Made by a program: the position numbers and the translations under genes. The notes under the pieces were generated by a model. It was not told where the DNA came from. It ran no database searches and was given only the letters and a program-made list of their open reading frames with translations. A stretch of 64,000 bases of DNA from Blautia parvula (GTDB taxonomy: Bacteria; Bacillota; Clostridia; Lachnospirales; Lachnospiraceae): NCBI RefSeq assembly GCF_020215665.1, contig NZ_CP084061.1, positions 2,016,001 through 2,080,000 on the forward strand. The letters are read 5' to 3'. Below, in pieces: positions 1 through 8,572 of this stretch. Position 1 is the stretch's first letter, and every line of letters begins with the position of its first letter.

Positions 1-313
1 CCGGGTTATGGCTGGCTGTCACCATCATGCCGTATGGCAGGTTGTGTGCCATCACATAATACATGATAAGTGGTGTGGGTGAGGACCTGTTGATGAACCA
101 GGCGCGGATTCCCTCCGCTGCCAGCACCTCACAGGACCACATAACTGCCTCTTTTGCCAGGAAACGCCTGTCATATCCGATGCAGATGTCCTCCTTCTCC
201 ACGCCCTCTGCCTTCATTTTCATGGCAAGGGCCTTTGTCAGCTTCTGGATATTCTCCTTCGTGAAGCCGTCACCTATAATTGCTCTCCAACCGCCTGTTC
301 CAAATTTGATCAT
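1..313 (-). CDS. Phosphoglucomutase/phosphomannomutase, N-terminal part (cut by window edge)
   Basis: The first 104 codons of an alpha-D-phosphohexomutase run off the left edge. The visible N-terminus has the family opening (MIKFGTGGWRAIIGDGF) and ends exactly in the active-site loop TASHNP, whose serine carries the catalytic phosphate. The ATG at 313 is preceded by GGAAGGAG at a normal distance. It lies 33 bases behind the GH94 phosphorylase and so is very likely cotranscribed. Known chemistry: such enzymes interconvert hexose 1- and 6-phosphates. Inferred role: carry the sugar 1-phosphate released by the upstream phosphorylase into glycolysis. Which hexose (Glc, Man or GlcNAc) cannot be decided from the fragment. 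Confidence 0.9.
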   Translation of the reverse strand, partial: MIKFGTGGWRAIIGDGFTKENIQKLTKALAMKMKAEGVEKEDICIGYDRRFLAKEAVMWSCEVLAAEGIRAWFINRSSPTPLIMYYVMAHNLPYGMMVTASHNP

Positions 314-346
314 TGCTGTTCTCTCCTTCCTGTACGAACCCACAAG

Positions 347-2737
347 TTATCCCATAACAATTTTTACTGTATTTTCACTGCCTGCTTCGCAGACCGGTAT
401 CTTATCTACTTTTTCCTTGTTGAGCCAGATTTCCTTCACGCCTTTTTCCACATGGTCCGGGTTTTCCACTGTGATATCAAAGGACGCACCGCGAAATACC
501 CTGTGCGCGGAAAATCCGTCCCAGTCACCCGGAATACAGGGATCGATCTCCAGTCCGTCCATCAGCGGACGGATGCCCAGCATATATCTGGTGGCTGCAA
601 AGTAAGCCCAGCCGCCGCTGCCTGTCATGAAGGGATGGCGTGCCCTGCCGTAGGCTGTGTGGTCCCTGCCCATGATGAACTGGCAGTAGGAATAAGGCTC
701 TGCCTGGCGCACCTCTATCATGTCATTCTGATAGTACGGACACAGAGCGTTGTAGAACTCCATGGCACGGCTGCCTCTGCCCAGCATACATTCCGCTGCC
801 CATGCCCATGGGTTGGGATGACTGAACACAGAACCGTTTTCTTTCAGGCCCGGGTACACCCTGGTCACAAAACCGATATCATCATCCGGCACCGTATAGG
901 AGGGGCCGTTGAGCATGATGCCGTAAGGAGTGAAGAGGTTCTCATAGACAGCATCCATGGCCTTTGTTCCCTTTTCTTTGGGCGCCGCGCCGGAGAGCAC
1001 TGCCCAGGCATTGGATTCCAGATGTACTCTTCCCTCTTTGTCCTTCTGTGTTCCGATCTTCCGGCCGTTTTTCGTGATGCCGCGGATATACCACTCTCCG
1101 TCCCACAGCTCCCGGTCACAAACTTTTTTCACATTTTCAGCCATTGACCTGTATTTCTCCACATCCTCTTTCTCGCCCAGATAAGAAGCCATCTCGAGAA
1201 AGCTCTGTATCGCCCAGTAGTGCAGGAAGGATACCATGGCACTCTCGCCGCCGCCTAAGTTCAGGCAGTCGTTCCAGTCCGCGCGCAGACCCTTGCACAC
1301 GCCGTCAGCTCCCACCTGTCTGGCGGAAAAGTCCAGAATTCGTTTCATATGGTCATAGACTGTGCCCTCGCCTTTGTCCGCATAAGGCACCACCTGTTTC
1401 AGCAGTTCAAATTCCCCTGTCTCTTTTACATACTCCACAATGGAGCTGACCAGCCACAGGGCATCGTCTGAGCAGGTGTCCTCCAGACCGTGGATCATCT
1501 GGTCCTTACTGGGTGTGGGCACGACTGTGGGGGACTTAAAGGGCTTCACTTCCGTATCCGGGTCAAACCATTCCGGCTGGAACAGATGCAGGCCGTATCC
1601 CTCCGACACCTGGCCCCTTAAAAGCTCTATGATCCTCTGGCGGCATTTTGCCGGATTGGAATGCGGTACCGTCATGGCATCCTGGGCAGTGTCCCGATAG
1701 CCCAGTCCTGTCCGTCCGCCCACTTCGATGAAGGAGGCAAACCTGGAGAACATCACATTGATCTCCGCCTGATAGAGAGTCCAGGTATTGATAAGCGTGT
1801 TCATGCCTTCATTTGGAGTCCGGATCTGCAGTTTGTCGAACTTGCTCTCCCAGTAGTTTTTCAGTTCCTCATAGGCTGCGTCCACATTGGCAAAACTGCT
1901 GTATTTTTCTCTGTAGGGATAAGCGGCTTTTCTGTTTCCCTCGCCCAGCATGAACACCAGGCGCACTTCCTCACCGGGAGCCAGTGTAAGCTTTTTCTGC
2001 AGGGCTCCGCAATGGTTGTTGCCCTTCTCAAAACCGCCGCCAAGAACACCCTTTTCCACCCCGATGGGATTGGTCTCCGTGCGGTAAGAGCCGATGAACT
2101 CATCCCGCAGACACTCAAATCCGTCCGGCCGGAAACTGGCTGTAAACCACTGGAATCCAAACTCTTCATAGAAAAGGTCGTGTTCAATGATGCCGTCCTC
2201 GCAGGAGGAGGCAGCCGCGTACATACTCATCTGAAAGTTCTTATTGTCCATCTCGATCTGATGGAAGGAAAATTCCAGATAGGAATACACGCTGAGGCTT
2301 CTGGTGCGTCCGCTGTCGTTTTTGATCTTCACATCCCACAGCTCCACCGGGTCCTCTTTGGGGATGCACATTTTCTGAGACGCTTTGATGCCGCTGTAAT
2401 CGCATTCATAGACCGTATAGGACATACCGTGGCGGCAGGTGTATTTTGCCTGATCCAGCGGTTTTCCCACCGGCTGCCAGGATACGCTCCAGTAATCTCC
2501 GTCCTCATCATCCCGGATATACACATAATGGCCCGGGCGGTCCATGGGAACTGCGTTGGCCCGAAAGCGGGTTATGCGGTGGTACTCCGGTGATTTATAG
2601 AAAATATATCCGCCTGCGGTATGGTTCAAAACCGCACACATGTCTTTTACTCCCAGGTAATTGGTCCAGGATGTAGGCAGATCTACCCTGTCAATCACAT
2701 ACTCTCTTTTCTCATTGTCAAAATGTCCGTATTTCAT
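347..2737 (-). CDS. GH94 family disaccharide phosphorylase (chitobiose/cellobiose phosphorylase-like)
   Basis: A 796-residue cytosolic enzyme (no signal peptide) of normal length for glycoside hydrolase family 94, which cleaves beta-linked disaccharides with phosphate to give a sugar 1-phosphate. Visible: N-terminal beta-sandwich region, then the (alpha/alpha)6 barrel with GGRTGLGYRDTAQD near residues 340-353 and the acid motif ADWNDCLNL, whose Asp at residue 490 lines up with the known general acid. The GLGYRD version of the substrate motif is closer to N,N'-diacetylchitobiose phosphorylase than to typical cellobiose phosphorylases, so a GlcNAc-containing substrate is possible. The ATG at 2737 was chosen over the longer frame because an AGGAGGG site lies about 10 bases upstream. 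Operon with the phosphohexomutase. Confidence 0.88.
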   Translation of the reverse strand: MKYGHFDNEKREYVIDRVDLPTSWTNYLGVKDMCAVLNHTAGGYIFYKSPEYHRITRFRANAVPMDRPGHYVYIRDDEDGDYWSVSWQPVGKPLDQAKYTCRHGMSYTVYECDYSGIKASQKMCIPKEDPVELWDVKIKNDSGRTRSLSVYSYLEFSFHQIEMDNKNFQMSMYAAASSCEDGIIEHDLFYEEFGFQWFTASFRPDGFECLRDEFIGSYRTETNPIGVEKGVLGGGFEKGNNHCGALQKKLTLAPGEEVRLVFMLGEGNRKAAYPYREKYSSFANVDAAYEELKNYWESKFDKLQIRTPNEGMNTLINTWTLYQAEINVMFSRFASFIEVGGRTGLGYRDTAQDAMTVPHSNPAKCRQRIIELLRGQVSEGYGLHLFQPEWFDPDTEVKPFKSPTVVPTPSKDQMIHGLEDTCSDDALWLVSSIVEYVKETGEFELLKQVVPYADKGEGTVYDHMKRILDFSARQVGADGVCKGLRADWNDCLNLGGGESAMVSFLHYWAIQSFLEMASYLGEKEDVEKYRSMAENVKKVCDRELWDGEWYIRGITKNGRKIGTQKDKEGRVHLESNAWAVLSGAAPKEKGTKAMDAVYENLFTPYGIMLNGPSYTVPDDDIGFVTRVYPGLKENGSVFSHPNPWAWAAECMLGRGSRAMEFYNALCPYYQNDMIEVRQAEPYSYCQFIMGRDHTAYGRARHPFMTGSGGWAYFAATRYMLGIRPLMDGLEIDPCIPGDWDGFSAHRVFRGASFDITVENPDHVEKGVKEIWLNKEKVDKIPVCEAGSENTVKIVMG

Positions 2738-2860
2738 GTTACGAAACCCTCCTGAATCTCCTATTAAGAACTTTGCTGCAGATACCCGCTGTAATGGCTC
2801 TGCGCCCTCCCAAACGAAAGGGGCCCGCACCGGCAGACCCCTTTTCGTCTTCCTGGCTCT

Positions 2861-2889
2861 ATTATAGAAAACTTTCCGTTTCAGTAACA
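2861..2889 (-). promoter_or_regulatory. Putative promoter of the GH94-phosphohexomutase operon
   Basis: Read on the minus strand there is a perfect TATAAT (2861-2866) with a weaker TGTTAC -35 element 17 bases upstream (2884-2889), placed about 120 bases before the GH94 start codon. The long leader and weak -35 element would fit a regulated promoter; no regulator is adjacent. Confidence 0.5.
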
Positions 2890-2967
2890 TAGTTCAGGAT
2901 GTTAATATTTGTTTTTTCTTGTTACATAAACCTGTCCGGCAGCTTCCTTAAGAGCGTCAAACAGGCT

Positions 2968-3831
2968 CTAGCCTTCCAGGTATTTTTTCAGCGCCTCTGC
3001 TCTCTGTGCGGCTGTCTCGTATCCCTGGCGGTAAAGTGCCTCCAGTTTTTCCCCGTCCTTTTCTATACGCCCGATTTCCACAGGCCTGGGAGGCTGGATC
3101 AGGAAAACCCTGCCCTCTTTTTCTTCCCGGTACAGATAATCCAGGGTCTCGTTGTAATCCAGATGTCTGTTTTCCATACGCTCTACAAGCTTTGGAAACT
3201 GTCTGCCGTAGCGGATGCGCAGAAGAGGCATCATCTGGTTCTTCTTTTTCCGGTATTCCCTGCCGCGGGTGAGAATCACCACATTTTTCTCATTTCCCAG
3301 GCTCTCGGATTTTCGGATGGGAATGGAATCTGTGATGCCTCCGTCCAGGTAGGGTTTCTTCCGGATCCACAGGGTTCTGGACATAAGAGGAAGGGAGCTG
3401 GACGCGCGGATATAACAAATCTCACGGCGCAGATCCCTGATCTGCTTATACTCTGCCTGCCCGGTCTCACAGTTTGTCACCACAGCGTAAAACCCGGCAG
3501 GGTTGGCGTCAAAAGTCTCATAATCATAGGGGTCCAGCTCTTCCGGAATGGTTTTATACAGCATCTCGGCTCCAAAATAATCGCCTGTTTTGATAAAACT
3601 GCCTATTCCGCAGTATCTGGGGTCATCCAGATATCCGGTGATCGTCCGGTATCCCCTTCTGTGCTGCTTGGAAAGATAGCTACAGGCCAGGCAGGAACCT
3701 GCGGAAACGCCAATACAGGTGTCAAACTGTATGTCCTGTTCCAGAAAATAATCCAGCACGCCTGCGGTAAACACACCGCGCATGCCGCCTCCCTCCAAAA
3801 CAAGACCTGTTTTTGTAATGCTCTGTGTCAT
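2968..3831 (-). CDS. Patatin-like phospholipase family protein
   Basis: A 287-residue protein with the bacterial patatin layout: a glycine-rich oxyanion loop (LEGGGMRG) near the N-terminus, the nucleophile elbow GVSAGS about 35 residues later, and the catalytic aspartate in the DGG triplet (YLDGGITDS) near residue 160. This Ser-Asp dyad normally hydrolyses acyl esters of phospholipids or lysophospholipids. There is no signal peptide, so it is cytosolic or peripheral. The ATG at 3831 lies 7 bases past the stop of the upstream fusion gene, with GAGG in front, so it is probably the last gene of the PucR operon. Natural substrate and link to its neighbours are unknown. Confidence 0.85.
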   Translation of the reverse strand: MTQSITKTGLVLEGGGMRGVFTAGVLDYFLEQDIQFDTCIGVSAGSCLACSYLSKQHRRGYRTITGYLDDPRYCGIGSFIKTGDYFGAEMLYKTIPEELDPYDYETFDANPAGFYAVVTNCETGQAEYKQIRDLRREICYIRASSSLPLMSRTLWIRKKPYLDGGITDSIPIRKSESLGNEKNVVILTRGREYRKKKNQMMPLLRIRYGRQFPKLVERMENRHLDYNETLDYLYREEKEGRVFLIQPPRPVEIGRIEKDGEKLEALYRQGYETAAQRAEALKKYLEG

Positions 3832-3838
3832 AATTCTG

Positions 3839-5113
3839 TCATCCCTCTTCCGTCTCTTCTTTACTTTCATATACTAAAAATTCCCCGGCCGGCGCCCCGC
3901 AGACCGGACAGCGCTCCGGGCGGCTCTCCATCAGGCATCCGCAGACCGGGCACACATAAAATACGGTTTTTTCAAATTCGTCACCGTCTGCAGCCTCCCG
4001 AAGAAGCCTTGCATGGGCTTTCTCCGCGGAAGCGGCATCCCGGTAAGCCTGCCTGGTCAGCAGGAGATCATGCTCTTGGGCGTAGTCCGCAACCATGGGG
4101 TACAGCCGTTCGTACTCGAATTCCTCTCCCGGCACATAGGTGTCCACGGATTCATGAAAGGCCTTCGGCTTGTCTAAAATGGCGTAAAAGCTCTTGGCAT
4201 GCCGGTATTCCGACTCTGCCAGGGCGCGGAACAGATTGGCGATCCTGCCGTATCCTCTCTTATCCGCGCGTTCCGCAAAGGTCTGATATCTGAGAAACGC
4301 ATACAGTTCTCCCTTTACCGTCTCCTCAAGCTGACTCCTGGTGATCTTATCCTCCCGCTCCCTCTGGTAAGGGGCATCCCCCAGATTTTCAAACCTGTGG
4401 CAGAGCCTGCCGTTCTCCCGGGCAAAGCGGACAATGTGATGCTCCACATCCGCTGCCTTGATATTCTCGGATACGTCCTCAATAATGGCACCGCCTCCCC
4501 CTGTACAGACAAAGGGGATGTTATCCACTTCGTCCTCAAAGCAGGAGTGGACATGGCCGCACACAAAATATTTGATCTTCTCTTTATAGGGTAAATACAC
4601 TGCCCGCAGGCGTTCAAACTCCTCCTGGGAGACTGAATTTCCCGTAAAATGGTTTGGAATAGGTATGTGGAACGCGATCACCACATTTTTGCATTCCTCC
4701 ATGGCAAGTACCTGTCCCAGAAGTGCAAGCCCTGCATCGGAGAATTTCCGGAAGGCATTATCCACCACCACAATGGTGAAGGTCTCTGCAAGGACCGCGT
4801 AATCGTGCAGGCCGAAGAAAGCTTCATAGTCTCCTGTATCGTGGTTTCCCCGGAGCACAAATACATCTTTTTCGGCTACGGATTCCGTGAGGGTACATAC
4901 ATTTTTATAGTGCCGTTCATCCCCAACAGGAACCATATCGCCCGCAATGAGAATCATATCCTCCTTCGCTGCCTTCTCCAGCGCGCCTGCGTACGTCTTC
5001 ATCATAACAGTGCCCAGCCCTTCGCATCCCGGGTCTCCAATCACTGCAAATGACGTACAGCCGGGGCGGCGGACGATGGGTTCTATAATTTTCTGAATAT
5101 TACGTTTCTTCAT
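3839..5113 (-). CDS. Metallophosphoesterase-rubrerythrin-rubredoxin fusion protein
   Basis: A 424-residue protein with three recognisable parts. Residues about 20-240 are a calcineurin-like phosphoesterase, with GD, GNHD, an isolated His and GHVH metal motifs; the first motif reads GDPG where D-x-H is usual, so one metal-ligand histidine is missing. Residues about 255-385 resemble rubrerythrin, a four-helix diiron domain, with its Glu and E-x-x-H pairs (SEYRHA, AEKAHA). The last 45 residues hold two CPVCG knuckles as in the rubredoxin tail of rubrerythrin. Rubrerythrin reduces peroxide; the phosphoesterase substrate is unknown. The start has a strong GAGGAGG site lying partly inside a hairpin. 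It follows the PucR gene by 26 bases. The continuous frame argues for a real fusion. Confidence 0.85.
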   Translation of the reverse strand: MKKRNIQKIIEPIVRRPGCTSFAVIGDPGCEGLGTVMMKTYAGALEKAAKEDMILIAGDMVPVGDERHYKNVCTLTESVAEKDVFVLRGNHDTGDYEAFFGLHDYAVLAETFTIVVVDNAFRKFSDAGLALLGQVLAMEECKNVVIAFHIPIPNHFTGNSVSQEEFERLRAVYLPYKEKIKYFVCGHVHSCFEDEVDNIPFVCTGGGGAIIEDVSENIKAADVEHHIVRFARENGRLCHRFENLGDAPYQREREDKITRSQLEETVKGELYAFLRYQTFAERADKRGYGRIANLFRALAESEYRHAKSFYAILDKPKAFHESVDTYVPGEEFEYERLYPMVADYAQEHDLLLTRQAYRDAASAEKAHARLLREAADGDEFEKTVFYVCPVCGCLMESRPERCPVCGAPAGEFLVYESKEETEEG

Positions 5114-5114
5114 G

Positions 5115-5138
5115 ATAATACCTCCTCAATGGTATTAT
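5115..5138 (-). promoter_or_regulatory. Hairpin enclosing the ribosome binding site of the fusion gene
   Basis: The intergenic spacer contains arms of 8 bases (5115-5122 and 5131-5138) that pair perfectly around an 8-base loop. The Shine-Dalgarno GAGGAGG sits across the loop and the 3' arm, and the ATG follows directly. It may limit translation of the fusion gene relative to the regulator upstream. Confidence 0.5.
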
Positions 5139-5139
5139 T

Positions 5140-6726
5140 TTACTTCATTTTTTCTGAACTGGCAACCCGAATCGACCGCGCGGGCTTCTTAGCCTCCTGT
5201 TCCAGGTATGCCTTAAGGGACGCGGTATCCTGTTTCAGCAGGAACAGAATGCTCTGGAGATACATTTTATTGTAGCTGTCGTTTAAGTCAAGACCCAGCA
5301 TTTCGTGGATACGTCTTACCCTGTATTTCAGCGTACTGATATGGATTCCCAGATGGGAAGCGGTGCGGCTCATGACCATAAAGTTGTCAAAGAGAGCCTC
5401 CAGGGTCTGATAATAGCTGGTGTGGTGGATATAGTCATGGAGGAGCAGGTCCTTCAGCCCTCCGAATAAAAGGACATTGACCGGCAGGGATTTCCACCCC
5501 TCATAGATGATGTAATCCAGCGCAAAATCCCTGAATAGACATGCCTTTTTCGTGTAATCCAGTTTGTTTCCGATGCGTATGGCAGCCAATGCCTGGGTAC
5601 AGTAATCCGGGTAATCTAAAAAACTGCGGAAAGGCGTGCTGACACCTGCGATCAGCGGGGAATCTTTCAGTATCTTTTCCAGCCGTTTTGCGATCTCATC
5701 CACACCGCCGGATATCAGAAGCAGGTTGCAGAGGAAGAAAATCTCAGTCCCTGTCTTTACCATGAGACTGCTTCGCTCAAACAGCTCATCATCGGGTATC
5801 TCTCTCTGGCTGACTTTGCTGAAAAAGGCTGATTTCAGCACAATGCACACATAACTGCCCTTTATTTCCCAGCCGAGGGTGGAGAGGGCAAGCTCCAGGC
5901 ATCTGGGCATCTGCAGAAAGCTGCTGCCCTTTTCCGCCTGTATCGCCAGGGTTTTCTGCATCCGTTCCATACCCTGATAACTGTTTATAAAATTCACACG
6001 GAGCAGGCTCCTTAAATACTGCCCTGTATGACAGAGCAGTATCCTGTCCCGTTCCGTCAGCGGCATTGTGACAGAGAGAAGAAAGATCCCGAACAAAAAC
6101 TTATCCTCCTTACGGACCGGCACTGCCAGAAAGGGAATCCCCTCCTCTGTTTCGGAAACCCCGCCCTCCCCCTTACATGCCCTGCAAAAAGAACGGGCAA
6201 AAGACGGCCGCAGAAAATCGGTATCCCCGTCCCTGCACTCACAGGGAATCCTGCAGGCATCTTCATTCTGGGACAGGGCCAGGATCTCCATATGTTCTCC
6301 CACCAGGATAATGGGATTGGAGAACACAGACAGAAGCACAGGGGCAAGGGCAGAGAACGGTTTTCCGTCCCTGCACAGCCGGTCCAGCTCTTCCTCAAAC
6401 ATCCTGTATTTTTCAAACAGTTTCATAAGCAGCGACAAGATCATCTGAGGTGTCAGATAGGGTCTGACCCAGAGAATATCCATGCCCTCTCTTTCCAGGC
6501 ACTCTTTGGAGGGCTTTCCGATGCTCACTAAAGTAAGGGCAGGATGTTTTTTCGGTATCCGCTCCAGGTCCCCGGCGTACATGACATATACGTGATAGGC
6601 TCTCGGCAATATCCCCTCCTGCCAGATCAGGGCGCCGGTCAGACAAAGCTCCGCAGGGTCTGATTTCAGGGAACTTCCCTCCACCCCCTTTAAGTCTTCC
6701 GCCAGTATCCATCCATTCAGCTTCAT
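5140..6726 (-). CDS. PucR/CdaR-type transcriptional regulator (downstream copy)
   Basis: A 528-residue regulator. The C-terminal 60 residues match the PucR helix-turn-helix domain (YYQTLEALFD, then the recognition region ASHLGIHISTLKYRVRRI). The N-terminal 250 residues are a poorly conserved sensory part with a cysteine cluster near residues 165-185 (C-E-C and C-R-A-C). Its ATG overlaps the stop of the upstream PucR-type gene by 4 bases (ATGA), so the two are translationally coupled. The two proteins are similar in layout and in the C-terminal half, pointing to an old tandem duplication. PucR regulators usually control purine or other nitrogen or aromatic catabolism; here the likely targets are the divergent MFS and UroD-like genes, which is inference from position. 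Confidence 0.85.
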   Translation of the reverse strand: MKLNGWILAEDLKGVEGSSLKSDPAELCLTGALIWQEGILPRAYHVYVMYAGDLERIPKKHPALTLVSIGKPSKECLEREGMDILWVRPYLTPQMILSLLMKLFEKYRMFEEELDRLCRDGKPFSALAPVLLSVFSNPIILVGEHMEILALSQNEDACRIPCECRDGDTDFLRPSFARSFCRACKGEGGVSETEEGIPFLAVPVRKEDKFLFGIFLLSVTMPLTERDRILLCHTGQYLRSLLRVNFINSYQGMERMQKTLAIQAEKGSSFLQMPRCLELALSTLGWEIKGSYVCIVLKSAFFSKVSQREIPDDELFERSSLMVKTGTEIFFLCNLLLISGGVDEIAKRLEKILKDSPLIAGVSTPFRSFLDYPDYCTQALAAIRIGNKLDYTKKACLFRDFALDYIIYEGWKSLPVNVLLFGGLKDLLLHDYIHHTSYYQTLEALFDNFMVMSRTASHLGIHISTLKYRVRRIHEMLGLDLNDSYNKMYLQSILFLLKQDTASLKAYLEQEAKKPARSIRVASSEKMK

Positions 6727-8291
6727 AATACCACCTCCTGCTCCCCTGCAAGCTCAGGATACCGTTTTAAGATTCGGAAGATGAGCATCAGATAAAGCCT
6801 CTCCTGAGGGGAATCCAGATCCATATCCAGAAGCTCCCTGATCTTTTTCATCCGGGACTTAAAGGTATTCCTGTGTATGTACAGATCATCAATGGCCTTT
6901 GCTGTGTGGGAGTCAAATTCTATGTAATTCAGTAAGGTCTTGTAATAGCTGGTATCGTGGGTCCTGTCATAGCGGATGAGTTCCAGGATGGACGCCGGTA
7001 TCAGCGTCCGCACCGGCAGGGTGTCGGCACCGCAGTTCAGCACATAGTGCAGGGCATAGTCCTCGAATTTGAACAGCCACTGGGTGCTGCTGCACTCCTT
7101 TCCTGAATAAAGGGCTGCCTCTGCCTGCCGGTAGTAGTCAGGAAACTGGAAGAAGTCAGAGAACTCTGTGCTGATTCCTGACTTGAACAGATTATCCCTT
7201 ACAATATAGGCCAGGCGCCTGCATTCCTCATCCCTGCCCTCCAGCCCAAGGCCCAGATTGCACAGAAGCAGCAGCCTGTCCTCATATTCCAGGGAGAGGT
7301 AACCGTGAAGCTGGTGGTCAAAAAGCACGCTCTCATAGGCGGCTGAATGCAGCTCCTGCCCGGTCTCCGTCAGTTCCATGCAGACACAGAAAAAAGGGCC
7401 GCTCCGCTTCCATCCTGCCAGCCGCATTGCCATGAGAAGCTTATCCACATCAAATTCCGACGGGCTTCGCAGATACTCCAGGGCATAATTCTTAAATGCC
7501 TCCAGAGCATTGAATCTGGAACCGGAATGACGCACAGCAAGCGCCCGCACCGTCTCGGTGAACACAGAGAGCAGTGCCAGATGTCCGTCTGTCAGAGTGA
7601 TATTCACCCCGTCTATGACAATCCTTCCCCAGTATTCCCCGTTCTCGTCGAATATGTTGCTGTATATACTTATGAACTTTTCCCCCTCGTTGCTCCAATA
7701 CTGGGGTGTTACAAATTCCAGGGTGGTCAGGTAATCCGAGCGAAAAAACAGCTCATCCGTAATATTCCGGTCCAGATAATTGGTCCCCTCCTGTAAAAGG
7801 CTGTAGGAAAAACTGGCATTTCCCGCCTCCGCATACCCCATAAGCTCATATTCCCTGTTGTGCACCATGACAGGGCTGTTGAAAATGGGCAGGCTGAGGC
7901 GGCAGAGTGCCTCAATGCTCCGCTCCCCGGAGAGGACAGCGGAAAGCCCCTGCTCCCATCTGTTGTATTTCTCAAAAATTTCTTCCAGCCGGGACAGCAG
8001 CGCGTCCGCTGTCAGACTGCCGTCCATACAGATCCAGGAGCAGCCATACGGGAAATCTCCCGCCAGTGGTTCTGTCCCCCCTAAAAACAGCAGTGCGGTT
8101 CCTGATTCCAGCTCCGGAATATCCAGTGCCTGGTCTGCAGATTCCATCAGATACAGTGTGTCCCTGCGCAGCACACAGCCCGGCTGATACAAGGTGTAGA
8201 AGGACAGCTTTCTATCCAGATAATCCTGTTCTCCCCGGTACCCGGACACATGCTCCAGTTCATTCATCAGAATATGTATATTTAATTCCAT
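6723..8291 (-). CDS. PucR/CdaR-type transcriptional regulator (upstream copy)
   Basis: A 522-residue paralogue of the next gene, ending in a PucR-type helix-turn-helix (SYYKTLLNYIEF, then IDDLYIHRNTFKSRMKKI). The middle resembles the GGDEF-like central domain of CdaR/PucR proteins, without catalytic motifs. It has no signal peptide or membrane segments. The ATG at 8291 follows GGGAGGTACAGA. It is the first gene of a minus-strand operon with the second regulator, the phosphoesterase fusion and probably the patatin. It faces the MFS gene across a 281-base control region, the usual arrangement for a regulator and its target. The effector is unknown. Confidence 0.85.
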   Translation of the reverse strand: MELNIHILMNELEHVSGYRGEQDYLDRKLSFYTLYQPGCVLRRDTLYLMESADQALDIPELESGTALLFLGGTEPLAGDFPYGCSWICMDGSLTADALLSRLEEIFEKYNRWEQGLSAVLSGERSIEALCRLSLPIFNSPVMVHNREYELMGYAEAGNASFSYSLLQEGTNYLDRNITDELFFRSDYLTTLEFVTPQYWSNEGEKFISIYSNIFDENGEYWGRIVIDGVNITLTDGHLALLSVFTETVRALAVRHSGSRFNALEAFKNYALEYLRSPSEFDVDKLLMAMRLAGWKRSGPFFCVCMELTETGQELHSAAYESVLFDHQLHGYLSLEYEDRLLLLCNLGLGLEGRDEECRRLAYIVRDNLFKSGISTEFSDFFQFPDYYRQAEAALYSGKECSSTQWLFKFEDYALHYVLNCGADTLPVRTLIPASILELIRYDRTHDTSYYKTLLNYIEFDSHTAKAIDDLYIHRNTFKSRMKKIRELLDMDLDSPQERLYLMLIFRILKRYPELAGEQEVVL

Positions 8292-8340
8292 TCTGTACCT
8301 CCCTATACCTTCCGTTTCCTGTTTCGGCTTCTATAGTTCC

Positions 8341-8528
8341 ATTATAAATCCCTTCTCTTTGTTTTACCAGATTATCCTTTCCTCCGTTTTGACGTTTTTT
8401 CATCTCCAAATTCACAAAAACGGACGAAAAACAGGATGCCTCTGCGTTTTTTCAAAAGTTTTAGACGGTAAGGTCACGAAAATACAGGAATTTCAAAGGA
8501 TGGTAAGAGAATTTAAATAAGATATAAT
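8341..8528. promoter_or_regulatory. Divergent control region between PucR and MFS genes
   Basis: Two perfect TATAAT boxes face outward: 8341-8346 (minus, regulators) and 8523-8528 (plus, MFS). Neither has a good -35 element, suggesting activation. Between them lie a 10-base direct repeat CGTTTTTTCA at 8393-8402 and 8445-8454, 52 bases apart, and an inverted pair TCCGTTTT/AAAACGGA around 8383-8425. These are candidate regulator sites; the assignment to PucR is inference. Confidence 0.45.
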
Positions 8529-8572
8529 GGGTACATAAGATCCGGATCGCAAATATTTTATGGAGGTGTAAG

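Noticed and set aside
1661-2593. 310-codon plus-strand frame opposite the GH94 gene
   Set aside because: The opposite strand encodes a complete, motif-bearing GH94 enzyme; the plus frame has no ribosome site or family pattern.
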